This document shows positions 26,373 to 35,355 of a DNA stretch of 58,748 nucleotides, one piece after another. The translations under genes and the position numbers were made by a program. The notes beneath the pieces were generated by a model. The model was not told where the DNA came from and made no database searches. It was given only the letters and a program-made list of their open reading frames with translations. Source of the DNA: an uncultured Blautia sp. (lineage in GTDB: Bacteria > Bacillota > Clostridia > Lachnospirales > Lachnospiraceae); the NCBI GenBank assembly GCA_934394545.1, contig CAKRRG010000009.1, forward strand, positions 1-58,748, written 5' to 3'. Every line of letters begins with the position of its first letter. The stretch's first letter is position 1.

Positions 26373-27011
26373 ATGAGTGTTTTTGATAAATTATTAGATT
26401 CTATTAAGCTGAATGATGATGATTACGATGATGACAGCTATTTAGATGAGGATCTGATGGACGATGATGAGGATGGAGATTTCTTCGATGACGACTCTAT
26501 GGATGATAAGCCTAAGAAGAAATTTTTTGAGAAATTCGGCCGCAAGAAAGAGGATAACGCATCTTCTGAAGAAGATCTTTTTGATGATGAGCCGGTACAT
26601 ACAGCCGCTCCTAAGACTTCTGTCAAGGCATCTGTGAAACAGCCGGCTGAGAAAGAGAAGCAGCGTCCGGTTACCTCTTCTAAGATTACTCCGATGCGAA
26701 GCAGTCGTCGCGCGAATCAGGCTTCTTCCATGGAGGTTTGTGTGATTAAGCCGACATCAATGGAGGATACACGTGAAATTGCAGACACTCTTCTTGACAA
26801 TGCAACTGTAATTCTGAATCTGGAAGGTATTGACGTTGAGCTTGCACAGCGCATCATTGACTTTGCTTCTGGTGCATGTTATTCATTGAATGGATCTCTT
26901 CAGAAGATTTCCAGCTACATTTTTGTACTTGGTCCTTCTTCTGTAGATATTACAGGTGACCTTCAGAATATTCTTGGTGGAGCTACACCTTCTGTAAGAG
27001 CTGGTTATTAA
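26373..27011 (+). CDS. sepF: Cell division protein SepF
   Basis: 212 residues. The short N-terminal helix (MSVFDKLLDSIKL) is the membrane anchor. A very acidic linker rich in Asp follows (about 14-70). The C-terminal SepF core (about 118-212: EVCVIKPTSMEDTREIADTL) polymerises into rings and binds FtsZ. The linker is longer and more acidic than in Bacillus SepF (about 150 residues). It is placed between yggS and ylmH. Confidence 0.93.
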   Translation: MSVFDKLLDSIKLNDDDYDDDSYLDEDLMDDDEDGDFFDDDSMDDKPKKKFFEKFGRKKEDNASSEEDLFDDEPVHTAAPKTSVKASVKQPAEKEKQRPVTSSKITPMRSSRRANQASSMEVCVIKPTSMEDTREIADTLLDNATVILNLEGIDVELAQRIIDFASGACYSLNGSLQKISSYIFVLGPSSVDITGDLQNILGGATPSVRAGY

Positions 27012-27016
27012 TTTTT

Positions 27017-27769
27017 ATGGATAAGGATGAATTTTTACTTAAGAGAATCCGGGAGCTGGCAAATCTCTCTTACCAGAGAGATATTGTCACCTTTACGGAT
27101 TTTCTTAACTTAAATGAACAAAATATGCTTTCAACTTTGAATCTTCGACAGATTGGAGTTGATGTGAAGCTTTTTGGAGGCTACGATCATGCAGAAAGGA
27201 AGATGGCAGCCTTTTATCCGGGAACCGTTGGATTTCCCTGGGAGTTTCCTGTAGACTGTCTGAAAATAGAGCCTAAGGCATTGCGCTTTTCTGAGGAGCT
27301 TGGACACAGAGATTACCTTGGAGCAATCCTGAATCTTGGCGTTGACCGTAGCGTGGCAGGGGATATTCTTATCAAAGATAAGGAAGCATGGCTTTTTTGT
27401 CTTCATAAAATGTCTGATTTTTTTATAGAGAATCTGGTAAGGGTAAGACATACCACTGTGTTGGTATCCAGAGTAGAACAAGCAGAAGAGATGCCTGAGC
27501 CGGAATTTGAGATCATAAGCGGAACCTGTGCATCTGTAAGACTGGATGCGTTGATCGGACTGGCCTTCCAGACTTCCCGAAGCAGTATGGTTTCCTTTAT
27601 TGAGAGTGGTCTTGTATTTGTAAATGGCAAGCTTATCACTTCCAATGGCTATGAGCCTAAGGAGGGAGATATTATATCTGTTCGTGGCAAGGGGCGCTTT
27701 GTCTATGACGGTGTTTCCAGGCAGACGAAGAAGGGGCGTCTTGGTGTACATCTTAGAAAATACGTGTGA
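27017..27769 (+). CDS. ylmH: YlmH-type S4-domain RNA-binding protein
   Basis: 250 residues, starting five bases after sepF. An N-terminal domain (FTDFLNLNEQNM) is followed by a C-terminal S4 RNA-binding domain (about 175-235: VRLDALIGLAFQTSRSSMV and FVNGKLITSNGYEPKEGDII). Bacillus YlmH rescues stalled ribosomes and is also linked to division. The yggS-sepF-ylmH order supports the call. Confidence 0.92.
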   Translation: MDKDEFLLKRIRELANLSYQRDIVTFTDFLNLNEQNMLSTLNLRQIGVDVKLFGGYDHAERKMAAFYPGTVGFPWEFPVDCLKIEPKALRFSEELGHRDYLGAILNLGVDRSVAGDILIKDKEAWLFCLHKMSDFFIENLVRVRHTTVLVSRVEQAEEMPEPEFEIISGTCASVRLDALIGLAFQTSRSSMVSFIESGLVFVNGKLITSNGYEPKEGDIISVRGKGRFVYDGVSRQTKKGRLGVHLRKYV

Positions 27770-27816
27770 TTTACAGCTGATGTATAAATAACAATGAATC
27801 GGGAGAGGATTTAACT

Positions 27817-28908
27817 ATGGCAGAAGAAAAATTACTTGTAAAACGTGACGGGGATTTCTGTTATCCCATTTATTTTGAAAATGACTTTACATTTCTTCCC
27901 AGGGCTTTGAGGGAAGAAGGACTTGAGGGGAAAGGCATGTGTATCGTTTCGGATTCTACAGTGGAACCTCTCTATGCAGATCAGGTAAAGAAAGAGCTTC
28001 TGAAGGTAACGGATAAGGTATGCCAGTTTACTTTCCCGGCAGGAGAGGCAAACAAGAATCTTGATACGGTTCAGGACCTTTTTCAGTTTCTGATCGAGAA
28101 TGGCATTGATCGCAAGGGTGTGGTAGTTGCACTAGGAGGCGGTGTAACAGGTGACTTATCTGGATTTGGTGCAGCTTCTTATCTTCGTGGGATTGATTTT
28201 ATCCAGATTCCTACTACGCTTCTGGCACAGGTTGACAGCAGCGTAGGTGGAAAAACCGGTGTTGATTTCAGACAGTTTAAGAATATGGTAGGAGCTTTTC
28301 ATCAGCCACGACTGGTCTATATGAATATGGCAACGTTACAGTCTTTACCGGAACGGGAATTTGGTTGTGGAATGGGCGAAATATTAAAGACCGGATTAAT
28401 CTGTGATAAAGACTTTTTTGATTTTGTATGCGCTAATTATCAGGTAATACGTACTATGGATCCTAAGATGCTGTCTATTATGATTCGGAGATGTTGTGCT
28501 ATTAAGGCAGGCGTTGTAGAACGGGATCCTAAGGAGCAGGGTGAGCGGGCTCTTCTTAATCTGGGGCATACAATCGGACATGCCGTAGAGAAACTGATGG
28601 ATTTTAAACTGTTGCATGGACAGTGTGTTGGCATTGGTCTGGTTGCGGCAGCTGCTATTTCCAAGGAGAGAGGACTTCTTACAGAGGACGAGTACCAACA
28701 GATTTGTCATAGTCTGAAACTTTACAATCTGCCCTTATATGTAGAGGGACTTTCTCCGGAAGATGTTCTGGCAGCAACCAGAAAGGATAAGAAAATGGAG
28801 CATGGACAGATTAAGTTTATCCTTATGGATGGCATTGGGAAGAGCTTTATTGATAAGACCGTTACGGATCAGGAGCTTCTTGTAGGGATCCGTGCTATCT
28901 GCAGGTAA
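27817..28908 (+). CDS. aroB: 3-dehydroquinate synthase
   Basis: 363 residues, the usual length. Second step of the shikimate pathway. Motifs: NAD-binding GGGVTGDLSGFGAASYLRG, VDSSVGGKTGVD, and zinc ligands in the GHTIGHAVE region and near LLHGQCVGIGL. No other aro gene is in the window, so aroB stands apart from the pathway here. ATG 27817 follows GGGAGAGG. lspA begins five bases after its stop. Confidence 0.95.
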   Translation: MAEEKLLVKRDGDFCYPIYFENDFTFLPRALREEGLEGKGMCIVSDSTVEPLYADQVKKELLKVTDKVCQFTFPAGEANKNLDTVQDLFQFLIENGIDRKGVVVALGGGVTGDLSGFGAASYLRGIDFIQIPTTLLAQVDSSVGGKTGVDFRQFKNMVGAFHQPRLVYMNMATLQSLPEREFGCGMGEILKTGLICDKDFFDFVCANYQVIRTMDPKMLSIMIRRCCAIKAGVVERDPKEQGERALLNLGHTIGHAVEKLMDFKLLHGQCVGIGLVAAAAISKERGLLTEDEYQQICHSLKLYNLPLYVEGLSPEDVLAATRKDKKMEHGQIKFILMDGIGKSFIDKTVTDQELLVGIRAICR

Positions 28909-28913
28909 CTGTT

Positions 28914-29450
28914 ATGAGTGGTGTTACATCAATGAAACGAGACGACCAGCTGCTGCATGCACCAAGATTAAAAGGTCTTATTCTGCTTCTTTTTCTGGTT
29001 CTTCTGGATCAGGGAACGAAATATTTTGCTATCCGCTATCTGAAGGGGAATTCCGGATTTCCCCTTATTAAGAATGTGTTGATGCTTCGTTATCTGGAGA
29101 ACAGAGGCATGGCGTTCGGACTTCTTCAGAATCAGATCCTTTTTCTGGTACTGATTTGTGTTGTCTTTTTCGCAGCTATCATATATCTTTTTATAAAAAT
29201 ACCTGCAACTGTTTATTACAGACCTCTGTTTTTTACTGCTGTTGTGGTCTTTACAGGTGCTTTGGGAAATTTTATAGACCGGGTTTTCAGGGGCTATGTA
29301 GTGGATTTTATTTATTTTTCCCTGATTGATTTTCCGGTTTTTAATGTGGCAGACATTTATGTGACCTGCGGAATTGTGGCATTGGTCTTTCTTGTGTTTT
29401 TTCGTTATAAAGAGGAAGACGATTTTGATTTCTTAAAGCCAGGGCGCTAG
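28914..29450 (+). CDS. lspA: Lipoprotein signal peptidase LspA
   Basis: 178 residues, four membrane helices. Aspartic protease that removes signal peptides of prolipoproteins. The two catalytic aspartates lie in GALGNFIDRV and FNVADIYV. The start ATG 28914 has only a weak site; an in-frame ATG at 28932 is an alternative. The stop codon TAG (29448-29450) lies in the terminal repeat of a MITE-like element, so the element has inserted right at the end of the gene, and the last residues may have been altered. Confidence 0.93.
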   Translation: MSGVTSMKRDDQLLHAPRLKGLILLLFLVLLDQGTKYFAIRYLKGNSGFPLIKNVLMLRYLENRGMAFGLLQNQILFLVLICVVFFAAIIYLFIKIPATVYYRPLFFTAVVVFTGALGNFIDRVFRGYVVDFIYFSLIDFPVFNVADIYVTCGIVALVFLVFFRYKEEDDFDFLKPGR

Positions 29451-29612
29451 AGCATGTTTGAAAAAGGCTTTCTGCAAGATGTGCGTCACAATTTGTGGGA
29501 GATTTTGTCCGGATGAGGGCGCCGTAGCGGGCTACGGCAACCGAATTCGGGCAAAATATACCGCAAAGTGGGGCGTGCAGATTGCGGGAATGATTTTTCA
29601 AACACGCTCTAG
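29447..29612. mobile_element. MITE-like palindromic element abutting lspA
   Basis: 19-base terminal inverted repeats, CTAGAGCATGTTTGAAAAA on the left and TTTTTCAAACACGCTCTAG on the right, differ at one position. The inside is a long imperfect palindrome centred on CCGTAGCGGGCTACGG. CTAG at both ends may be a 4-bp target duplication. There is no transposase. Peptides translated from this kind of repeat recur in poorly annotated Lachnospiraceae proteins as I recall, so it is probably a dispersed family. Confidence 0.7.
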
Positions 29613-29616
29613 AGAG

Positions 29617-29715
29617 TGTTTGAACGCAGATAAGCATTCTTCCACTGACAGGTCACGAAGCGACTGCGTTCATGAACAAGCAGCAAAGCGGACCTGGAAG
29701 ATCCGCTTTACAAAG
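29617..29715 (+). repeat. Two further hairpins in the rluD leader
   Basis: GAACGCAG / CTGCGTTC and AAAGCGGA / TCCGCTTT form two stems between the MITE and the pseudouridine synthase gene. They may be parts of a second, older repeat element or leader structure; no T tract follows. Confidence 0.5.
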
Positions 29716-29734
29716 AGAGGAGCAATCGCTATCC

Positions 29735-30649
29735 ATGGAGCAATTAGAATTTACAGCAACAACTGACGGGGCAGGGGTGCGTATAGACCGCTGCCTTTCA
29801 GATCAATATGAGGAGCTTTCCCGTTCTTATCTTCAGAAGCTTTTGAAGGAAGGTAAGGTTACGGTTAATGGAAAAGTCATAAAAGCAAACTATAAAATAC
29901 AGGCAGGGGATCTGGTACAGACAATCCTGCCTGACTTAACCGAACCGGATATTCTTCCGGAGAACATTCCTTTGGATATTTTGTATGAGGATGAGGATGT
30001 ATTGGTTATAAATAAGCCTAAGGGAATGGTTGTTCATCCTGCAAATGGTCACAATAGCGGAACTCTGGTAAATGCTATTATGTATCACTGTCAGGGAAAT
30101 CTGTCCGGTATTAATGGCGTTATGCGACCTGGAATAGTCCATCGAATTGACAAGGATACTACAGGTGCGCTTCTGGTATGTAAAAATGATACAGCACACC
30201 GGGATTTGGCCCAGCAATTGAAAGAGCATACGATCAAGCGCCGTTACCGTGCCATTGTGGCTGGTAATCTGAAGGAGGATGAGGGAACGGTCGAAGGACC
30301 AATTGGACGCCACCCAATTGACCGTAAAAAAATGGCTATAAATTATAAAAATGGAAAAGATGCAGTTACCCATTATAAGGTTCTGGAACGCTTTGGCAAT
30401 GCAACGTATATTGAGTGCCGCCTAGAGACTGGCCGCACACATCAGATCCGTGTCCATATGACAAGTCTTGGACATCCTCTTTTAGGAGACGAAATATATG
30501 GCTCAGGTAAAAATCCTTACCATCTTCAGGGGCAGACGCTCCATGCAATGGTTTTGGGATTCATTCATCCAAGAACCGGGGAGTATATGGAGTTTTCCGC
30601 ACCTTTGCCAGAATATTTTCTTGATTTGTTAGAAAAATTACGAAAATAG
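29735..30649 (+). CDS. rluD: RluA-family 23S rRNA pseudouridine synthase
   Basis: 304 residues. The N-terminal S4 domain (RIDRCLSDQYEELSRSYLQKLL) is followed by the catalytic domain, with the aspartate in VHRIDKDTTGALL, then GRTHQIRVHM and HPLLGDEIYG. RluD-type enzymes modify helix 69 of 23S rRNA; the exact member is not certain. It commonly follows lspA. ATG 29735 matches the family start; its GGAG site is 12 bases away. An upstream extension to 29672 is derived from repeat sequence and is rejected. Confidence 0.9.
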   Translation: MEQLEFTATTDGAGVRIDRCLSDQYEELSRSYLQKLLKEGKVTVNGKVIKANYKIQAGDLVQTILPDLTEPDILPENIPLDILYEDEDVLVINKPKGMVVHPANGHNSGTLVNAIMYHCQGNLSGINGVMRPGIVHRIDKDTTGALLVCKNDTAHRDLAQQLKEHTIKRRYRAIVAGNLKEDEGTVEGPIGRHPIDRKKMAINYKNGKDAVTHYKVLERFGNATYIECRLETGRTHQIRVHMTSLGHPLLGDEIYGSGKNPYHLQGQTLHAMVLGFIHPRTGEYMEFSAPLPEYFLDLLEKLRK

Positions 30650-30679
30650 TTGTCATTTTACCATGATGTAGTGTATAAT
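30650..30679 (+). promoter_or_regulatory. Promoter of the cytidylate-kinase-like gene
   Basis: TTGTCA at 30650-30655, an 18-base spacer and TATAAT at 30674-30679, 64 bases before the start codon. Confidence 0.7.
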
Positions 30680-30743
30680 AGATTTACAAAACATCTGTGA
30701 AATGCCATTCACAGTAAAGGAATTGCAGAAGGGAGTGGCAGAT

Positions 30744-31382
30744 ATGAACAATACAACAAGTTCAATTATTACCATCGGACGTGAATACGGAAGTGCCGGC
30801 AGGCAGATCGGCCAGGAAGTAGCTAAATATTTCGGAATTAAGTGCTACGATAAGGAGCTTCTGGAGCATGCTGCAAATGACAGCGGTATTTGTAAGGAAT
30901 TATTTGAGAATCACGATGAGAAGCCAACAAACAGCTTCCTGTATTCTCTTGTAATGGATACTTATTCTTTTGGATATTCTTCTGCGGGATTTACAGACAT
31001 GCCTATGAATCACAAGGTTTTTCTGGCACAGTTTGAAGCAATTAAGAAGCTTGCAGCAGAAGGTCCATGCGTTATGGTTGGTCGTTGTGCTGATTATGCT
31101 CTTGCAGATAATAAGGACTGCTTCAGTGTTTTTGTTCATGCAGACCTGGACTGGAGAATTAAGCGTATTGCAGGGAAATACAATAAGACTCCTAAGGAAG
31201 CTAAGGATATGATCACCAAGACCGATAAGAGCCGCGCAAGCTATTATAATTACTATACGAATAAGAAATGGGGCGCTGCTTCCGGATACAGCTTAAGTGT
31301 TGACAGTGGCGTGCTTGGTATTGAAGGTGCTGCACAGGCAATTATCGATATTGTACATATTTTTGATAATCTTAAGAAATAA
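30744..31382 (+). CDS. Cytidylate kinase-like family protein
   Basis: 212 residues of the PF13189 type: ITIGREYGSAGRQIGQEVA replaces the usual cytidylate kinase P-loop region, followed by YDKELLEHAA, GPCVMVGRCADYAL, and KTDKSRASYYNYYT. The natural substrate is unknown. These proteins are common in Clostridia as separate genes beside the true cmk. The ATG 30744 is eight bases after AGAAGGGAG. It has its own promoter and a strong hairpin behind it. Confidence 0.85.
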   Translation: MNNTTSSIITIGREYGSAGRQIGQEVAKYFGIKCYDKELLEHAANDSGICKELFENHDEKPTNSFLYSLVMDTYSFGYSSAGFTDMPMNHKVFLAQFEAIKKLAAEGPCVMVGRCADYALADNKDCFSVFVHADLDWRIKRIAGKYNKTPKEAKDMITKTDKSRASYYNYYTNKKWGAASGYSLSVDSGVLGIEGAAQAIIDIVHIFDNLKK

Positions 31383-31420
31383 ATTACAGGAATAGAAATA
31401 AACTTCAGAAATATGTGAGA

Positions 31421-31452
31421 AAAGGGGTTCTCGGATGAGAACCCCTTTGTAT
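31421..31452 (+). terminator. Terminator after the kinase-like gene
   Basis: Perfect 12-bp stem AAAGGGGTTCTC / GAGAACCCCTTT with a 4-base loop, then GTATT. The stem is very stable; the T tract is short. Confidence 0.75.
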
Positions 31453-31509
31453 TCGATAGAAGGCTTACAGTTTATAATTTTTTAATAAGACATGAAGGGG
31501 AAACTGTGC

Positions 31510-31515
31510 TATAAT
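31510..31515 (+). promoter_or_regulatory. Likely -10 box of the AI-2E permease gene
   Basis: Consensus TATAAT 62 bases before the start codon; the -35 at 31487 (AAGACA) is poor. Confidence 0.4.
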
Positions 31516-31576
31516 AAAAATAATTGCTGTTAAGTAATGGTTATGCTTTCATGTTTCAGGAGGACGATATAATTAT

Positions 31577-33028
31577 ATGAAATTACGTTTGGACAATCAA
31601 CATGTTCGCTGGGGAGTGACTGCATTCCTTGTAATTGCAGCCAGTATGCTTTTTTATTATGGTGTTTTCCATATGAAGACCTTAATTACAGGAATAAAGA
31701 CATTTTTAGGGATTCTGACACCAATTGTATATGGTGTGGTAATTGCGTTCCTGCTCACTCCAATACTGAATTTTATGGAAAGAAAGCTGATCTATCCCCT
31801 ACTTGCCAAGAAGGAGATAGCAGTAGGTAAGGCGGGACGTAGGGCCATTCGTTGGGCATGTGTGATTTTATGTATGCTCCTTTTCCTGACACTCATATAT
31901 GCGCTTCTCATGATGATTTTGCCGGAATTGATTCGAAGCGTTATGGGGCTGATCTATAGCTTTCCTGCGTATGTGAATGTTATTCAGAAATGGCTTCAGT
32001 CGTTTATTGAGAAATGGAATCTGAATGCGGATGCATTGGATACCTTGAATCAGTCTATTACTACAGCACAGGATTATCTGACTACGAACATCCTTCCGCA
32101 GATGCAGGAAATGCTTAAGAATATTTCAGCTGGCGTGTTTGAACTGATTAATTTCCTGAAGAATTTTCTGATTGGAGCGGTGGTATCTCTTTATCTGATG
32201 GCAGATAAGGAGGGATTTATCGCAAAGGCTAAGATGCTCACATACGCAGTCTTTAATACTTCACATGCCAATTTTATCATTCATTCTATGCGCTTTACCA
32301 ACAAAACCTTTATCGGTTTTTTTACTGGTAAGATTTTGGATTCCGCTATTATCGGAGTGTTATGTTATATTGGAATGAATTTTTTGGATATGCCATACAC
32401 ACTTTTGATCAGTGTGATCATTGGTGTTACAAATGTGATTCCATTTTTCGGACCATACCTGGGAGCAGTTCCAAGTGCTTTTTTAATTTTGCTGGTTGAT
32501 CCTTTGCAGGCGATTTATTTTGCTATTTTTATTCTGATCCTTCAGCAGTTTGATGGAAATATTCTGGGCCCGAAGATTCTGGGTGAGTCTACAGGACTTT
32601 CCAGTTTCTTGGTTATTGTGGCAATTCTTGTAGGTGGAGGGATTTTTGGAATCCCTGGTATGCTTATTGGAGTTCCCGTGTTCGCGGTTCTTTATGCAGC
32701 AATTGACAGACTGGTTCATATGAGTTTGATTTATAAGAAGGTACCGGATGAAGAGCAGAAATACATGAATATTGACTGTCTGGACCCTGTCACTCATGAG
32801 CCTGTCCTTTTTCCGGAGGAAGAGCCGAAGCAGAGAGAAACACCCAGACGTACTGCAATGTTGCAATTTACTCTTACATTGCTAAAGACGATCCAGAAGA
32901 TTCTGATCACAATCTGGATATTTGTTAAGAAATATTCAGTGATAATTTACGAAAATGTCAGACAATTAATAGAAGAGTACAGACAGAAACAGAAGCAGAA
33001 ACAAAATAGTAAAAAGGACGGAAATTAA
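31577..33028 (+). CDS. AI-2E family transporter (PF01594)
   Basis: 483 residues, with about eight membrane helices grouped at the N-terminus and in residues 190-385. Family motifs include [19 protein letters not shown] and [18 protein letters not shown] near the last helices. The C-terminal 90 residues are cytoplasmic, basic and rich in Gln and Lys. Family members export AI-2 or act as Na+/H+ antiporters; the substrate here is unknown. dtd follows one base after the stop, so they form one unit. Confidence 0.88.
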   Translation: MKLRLDNQHVRWGVTAFLVIAASMLFYYGVFHMKTLITGIKTFLGILTPIVYGVVIAFLLTPILNFMERKLIYPLLAKKEIAVGKAGRRAIRWACVILCMLLFLTLIYALLMMILPELIRSVMGLIYSFPAYVNVIQKWLQSFIEKWNLNADALDTLNQSITTAQDYLTTNILPQMQEMLKNISAGVFELINFLKNFLIGAVVSLYLMADKEGFIAKAKMLTYAVFNTSHANFIIHSMRFTNKTFIGFFTGKILDSAIIGVLCYIGMNFLDMPYTLLISVIIGVTNVIPFFGPYLGAVPSAFLILLVDPLQAIYFAIFILILQQFDGNILGPKILGESTGLSSFLVIVAILVGGGIFGIPGMLIGVPVFAVLYAAIDRLVHMSLIYKKVPDEEQKYMNIDCLDPVTHEPVLFPEEEPKQRETPRRTAMLQFTLTLLKTIQKILITIWIFVKKYSVIIYENVRQLIEEYRQKQKQKQNSKKDGN

Positions 33029-33029
33029 C

Positions 33030-33476
33030 ATGAGACTTTTAATACAGCGGGTGAATTATGCCAATGTAAAAGTAGATGGAGAAATCATTGGAAGTATTGG
33101 AAAGGGTTTCTTAGTGTTTGTCGGTGTAGGCCAGAATGATACCAGAGAAATTGCAGATAAATATCTGAAGAAAATGCTGGGACTGCGAATTTTTGAAGAT
33201 GAAAATGGTAAGACGAACCTTTCATTGGCAGATGTAAATGGAGAGCTTTTGATGATTTCACAGTTTACATTATATGCGAATTGTAAGAAGGGAAATCGTC
33301 CAAGCTTTATTGAAGCTGGCGCACCGGATCAGGCAAATGATCTTTATGAGTATATGCTGAAGGAAGCTGCAAGAACCGTACCGGTTGTTCAGCACGGCAG
33401 GTTTGGCGCAGACATGAAGATATCACTGGAAAATGACGGACCATTTACTGTAATGTTGGATGAATCAATTATGTAG
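33030..33476 (+). CDS. dtd: D-aminoacyl-tRNA deacylase
   Basis: 148 residues, the usual length. Removes D-amino acids wrongly loaded on tRNA. Motifs: [18 protein letters not shown], the [17 protein letters not shown] segment with the catalytic Ser-Gln-Thr, and [16 protein letters not shown] near the end. ATG 33030 directly follows the AI-2E gene. Confidence 0.95.
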   Translation: MRLLIQRVNYANVKVDGEIIGSIGKGFLVFVGVGQNDTREIADKYLKKMLGLRIFEDENGKTNLSLADVNGELLMISQFTLYANCKKGNRPSFIEAGAPDQANDLYEYMLKEAARTVPVVQHGRFGADMKISLENDGPFTVMLDESIM

Positions 33477-33488
33477 AATATTCTAGGA

Positions 33489-33528
33489 AACGCCGGAAAT
33501 AGTCGGAAGAAGTGGCTGATCCGGCGTT
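33489..33528 (+). terminator. Hairpin after dtd
   Basis: Arms AACGCCGGA / TCCGGCGTT, 22-base loop, 12 bases after the dtd stop codon. No T tract follows, so terminator function is uncertain. Confidence 0.45.
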
Positions 33529-33605
33529 CAGTTCCTCATCTATATCTATACGACAAACCCGAGTTTTTCATATAGATAGCCTATATTAAGGAGAATGAAA
33601 TTATT

Positions 33606-34661
33606 ATGGATAAAAAAGTAACCTACCATGAACAAACGGATATTGAAAACACCTTACGCCTTCGCGATGTTTTAAAAACGTTACCGCCTTTTTGCAGGGA
33701 TTTCTTTCGTGCCATTGAGCCACGCACCACGACGAAAACAAGAATTTCATATGCATATGATATCCGTATTTTCTTTCAGTTTCTTCTGGATCAGAATCCG
33801 GCCTTTAAGGATTGGTCTATGGATGCCTTTACTGTTGATATCCTGGATCAGATCACAGCCATTGATCTTGAGGAATATGAAGAATATCTAAAGGTATATC
33901 AGGCTGGTGATAAAACGGAAACCAACGGCGAACGTGGACTGAAACGAAAAATGTCATCCTTGCGAAGTTTTTATGCATATTATTTTAAGCGTGAAATGAT
34001 TCATACAAACCCCACTGTTCTTGTAGATGTACCCAAAATCCATCAAAAAAGCATTATTCGTCTGGAGGCCGATGAAGTTGCTCTTTTGCTGGATTATATT
34101 GAACATGGTGGTGACGATCTTACAGGTCAGAAAAAGGTTTATTATGAAAAAACTAAGGATCGTGATCTGGCACTTGTTACTCTCCTGCTGGGAACGGGAA
34201 TTCGTGTTTCTGAGTGCGTGGGACTTGATATTGAAGATGTGGATTTTAAAAATAACGGAATCAAGGTCACCAGAAAAGGTGGAAATGAAATGGTTGTATA
34301 TTTTGGCCCGGAAGTAGAAAAAGCTTTAAGAAATTATTTGGAGGTTCGTGAAAATATTATACCTGTTGAAGGACATGAACATGCACTCTTCTACTCTACT
34401 CAGCGTAAACGAATTGGTGTACAGGCAGTCGAAAATCTGGTCAAAAAATATGCCAGACAGGTTACCACTACGAAAAAAATCACTCCGCATAAGCTGCGCA
34501 GCACCTATGGTACAGCTCTGTACCAGGAAACAGGCGATATTTACCTTGTAGCAGACGTTTTAGGCCATAAGGACGTAAATACTACGAAGAAGCATTATGC
34601 TGCTTTAGATGACTCCAGACGTCGTCAGGCAGCTACTGCAGTAAAACTCCGTGAGGACTAA
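33606..34661 (+). CDS. XerC/D-like tyrosine recombinase
   Basis: 351 residues. SAM-like core-binding domain (about 35-130) and catalytic domain with all six residues: R200 (GTGIRVSE), K224 (TRKGG), H295 and R298 (TPHKLRSTYGT), H321 (VLGHKDV) and Y331. It is longer than classic XerC (about 300) owing to inserts near 100-112 and 165-185. It lies in core chromosome and not beside an excisionase, so a role in chromosome dimer resolution is plausible. No dif-like site was confirmed. It has its own leader with an inverted repeat (33543-33578). Confidence 0.85.
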   Translation: MDKKVTYHEQTDIENTLRLRDVLKTLPPFCRDFFRAIEPRTTTKTRISYAYDIRIFFQFLLDQNPAFKDWSMDAFTVDILDQITAIDLEEYEEYLKVYQAGDKTETNGERGLKRKMSSLRSFYAYYFKREMIHTNPTVLVDVPKIHQKSIIRLEADEVALLLDYIEHGGDDLTGQKKVYYEKTKDRDLALVTLLLGTGIRVSECVGLDIEDVDFKNNGIKVTRKGGNEMVVYFGPEVEKALRNYLEVRENIIPVEGHEHALFYSTQRKRIGVQAVENLVKKYARQVTTTKKITPHKLRSTYGTALYQETGDIYLVADVLGHKDVNTTKKHYAALDDSRRRQAATAVKLRED

Positions 34662-34670
34662 GTAATATAA

Positions 34671-34709
34671 AAAAAGGACATGACCCGTGAATCAAGTCAT
34701 GTCCTTATG
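34671..34709. terminator. Bidirectional terminator between convergent units
   Basis: Perfect 11-bp stem AAGGACATGAC / GTCATGTCCTT between the recombinase (+) and the P-loop gene (-). An A run before the stem gives a T tract on the - strand. Confidence 0.75.
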
Positions 34710-34761
34710 TACTTCTATTGGTTTTACTGAATTTATAGCTGCAATATCATACCATCCGAGA

Positions 34762-35181
34762 TTATAATGCTACTGCAATCTTATCCTGTAATGTAGCCGG
34801 AAGTTCTTCCTTATCAAGAGAAATACTTACAACTACAGAAATTCCATATTTCTCTCCAATCTTGTTCAGCTGTTCAATAGTGTCTGTAATATCTGCATCC
34901 TCAAGCTTGGAAACCTTCAGGAAGCTGTCCAGATAAATCTGCTCAAGATCGTGATCCTGGGAAATAATTCCACAGATAAAGCCTACAAATTCGTCTGCAT
35001 TCTTCAGCGGATAAGAAGAAACGTCAATAAGACGTACCTTATTATTAAGCTCATACATGTGTTTGGTGCTTTTGTCAAGGTAAACAATGCTTCCGTTGGC
35101 TTCTTTCACCGCACTGTTTACTCTGTCTAAGAGCACTTTTGTTTTGCCTTTGCCTTTCTTTCCTACGATCAGTTCAACCAT
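34762..35181 (-). CDS. Small P-loop protein of unknown function
   Basis: 139 residues. Starts MVELIVGKKGKGKTKVLLDRV, a Walker A-like loop right at the N-terminus, with an acidic strand (IVYLDKSTKHMY) and a distal LEQIYLDSFLKVSK resembling a degraded Walker B. The protein is too short for a full AAA or RecA fold. The ATG at 35181 is chosen for AAGGAGG eight bases upstream. It is monocistronic, in core chromosome, and separated from its neighbours by terminator and gap. I recognise no named family; small nucleotide-binding proteins of this kind are widespread in Lachnospiraceae. Confidence 0.7.
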   Translation of the reverse strand: MVELIVGKKGKGKTKVLLDRVNSAVKEANGSIVYLDKSTKHMYELNNKVRLIDVSSYPLKNADEFVGFICGIISQDHDLEQIYLDSFLKVSKLEDADITDTIEQLNKIGEKYGISVVVSISLDKEELPATLQDKIAVAL

Positions 35182-35355
35182 GATGTTTTCCTCCTTAGAC
35201 AATATGATATTAAATTTTTACCAAAAACCATGTTTAATATGCTTCATATTATAGTATAATATTTCTAAAAATTCAAGAGTTTTTTTAATATTTATGTCTA
35301 TTTTTCTCAATTGTGGCTACGATTCATATTTTTGCGGAATCTCCGAACGGAAACA

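Noticed and set aside
29458..29766. 102-codon frame across the MITE-like element and hairpins
   Set aside because: It is read straight through inverted repeats, has no ribosome binding site and overlaps the real start of the pseudouridine synthase gene. It is a by-product of the repeat.
33541..33580. dif site next to the Xer-like recombinase
   Set aside because: Arms are 8 bases with a 20-base centre, whereas dif has two 11-base arms with a 6-base centre.
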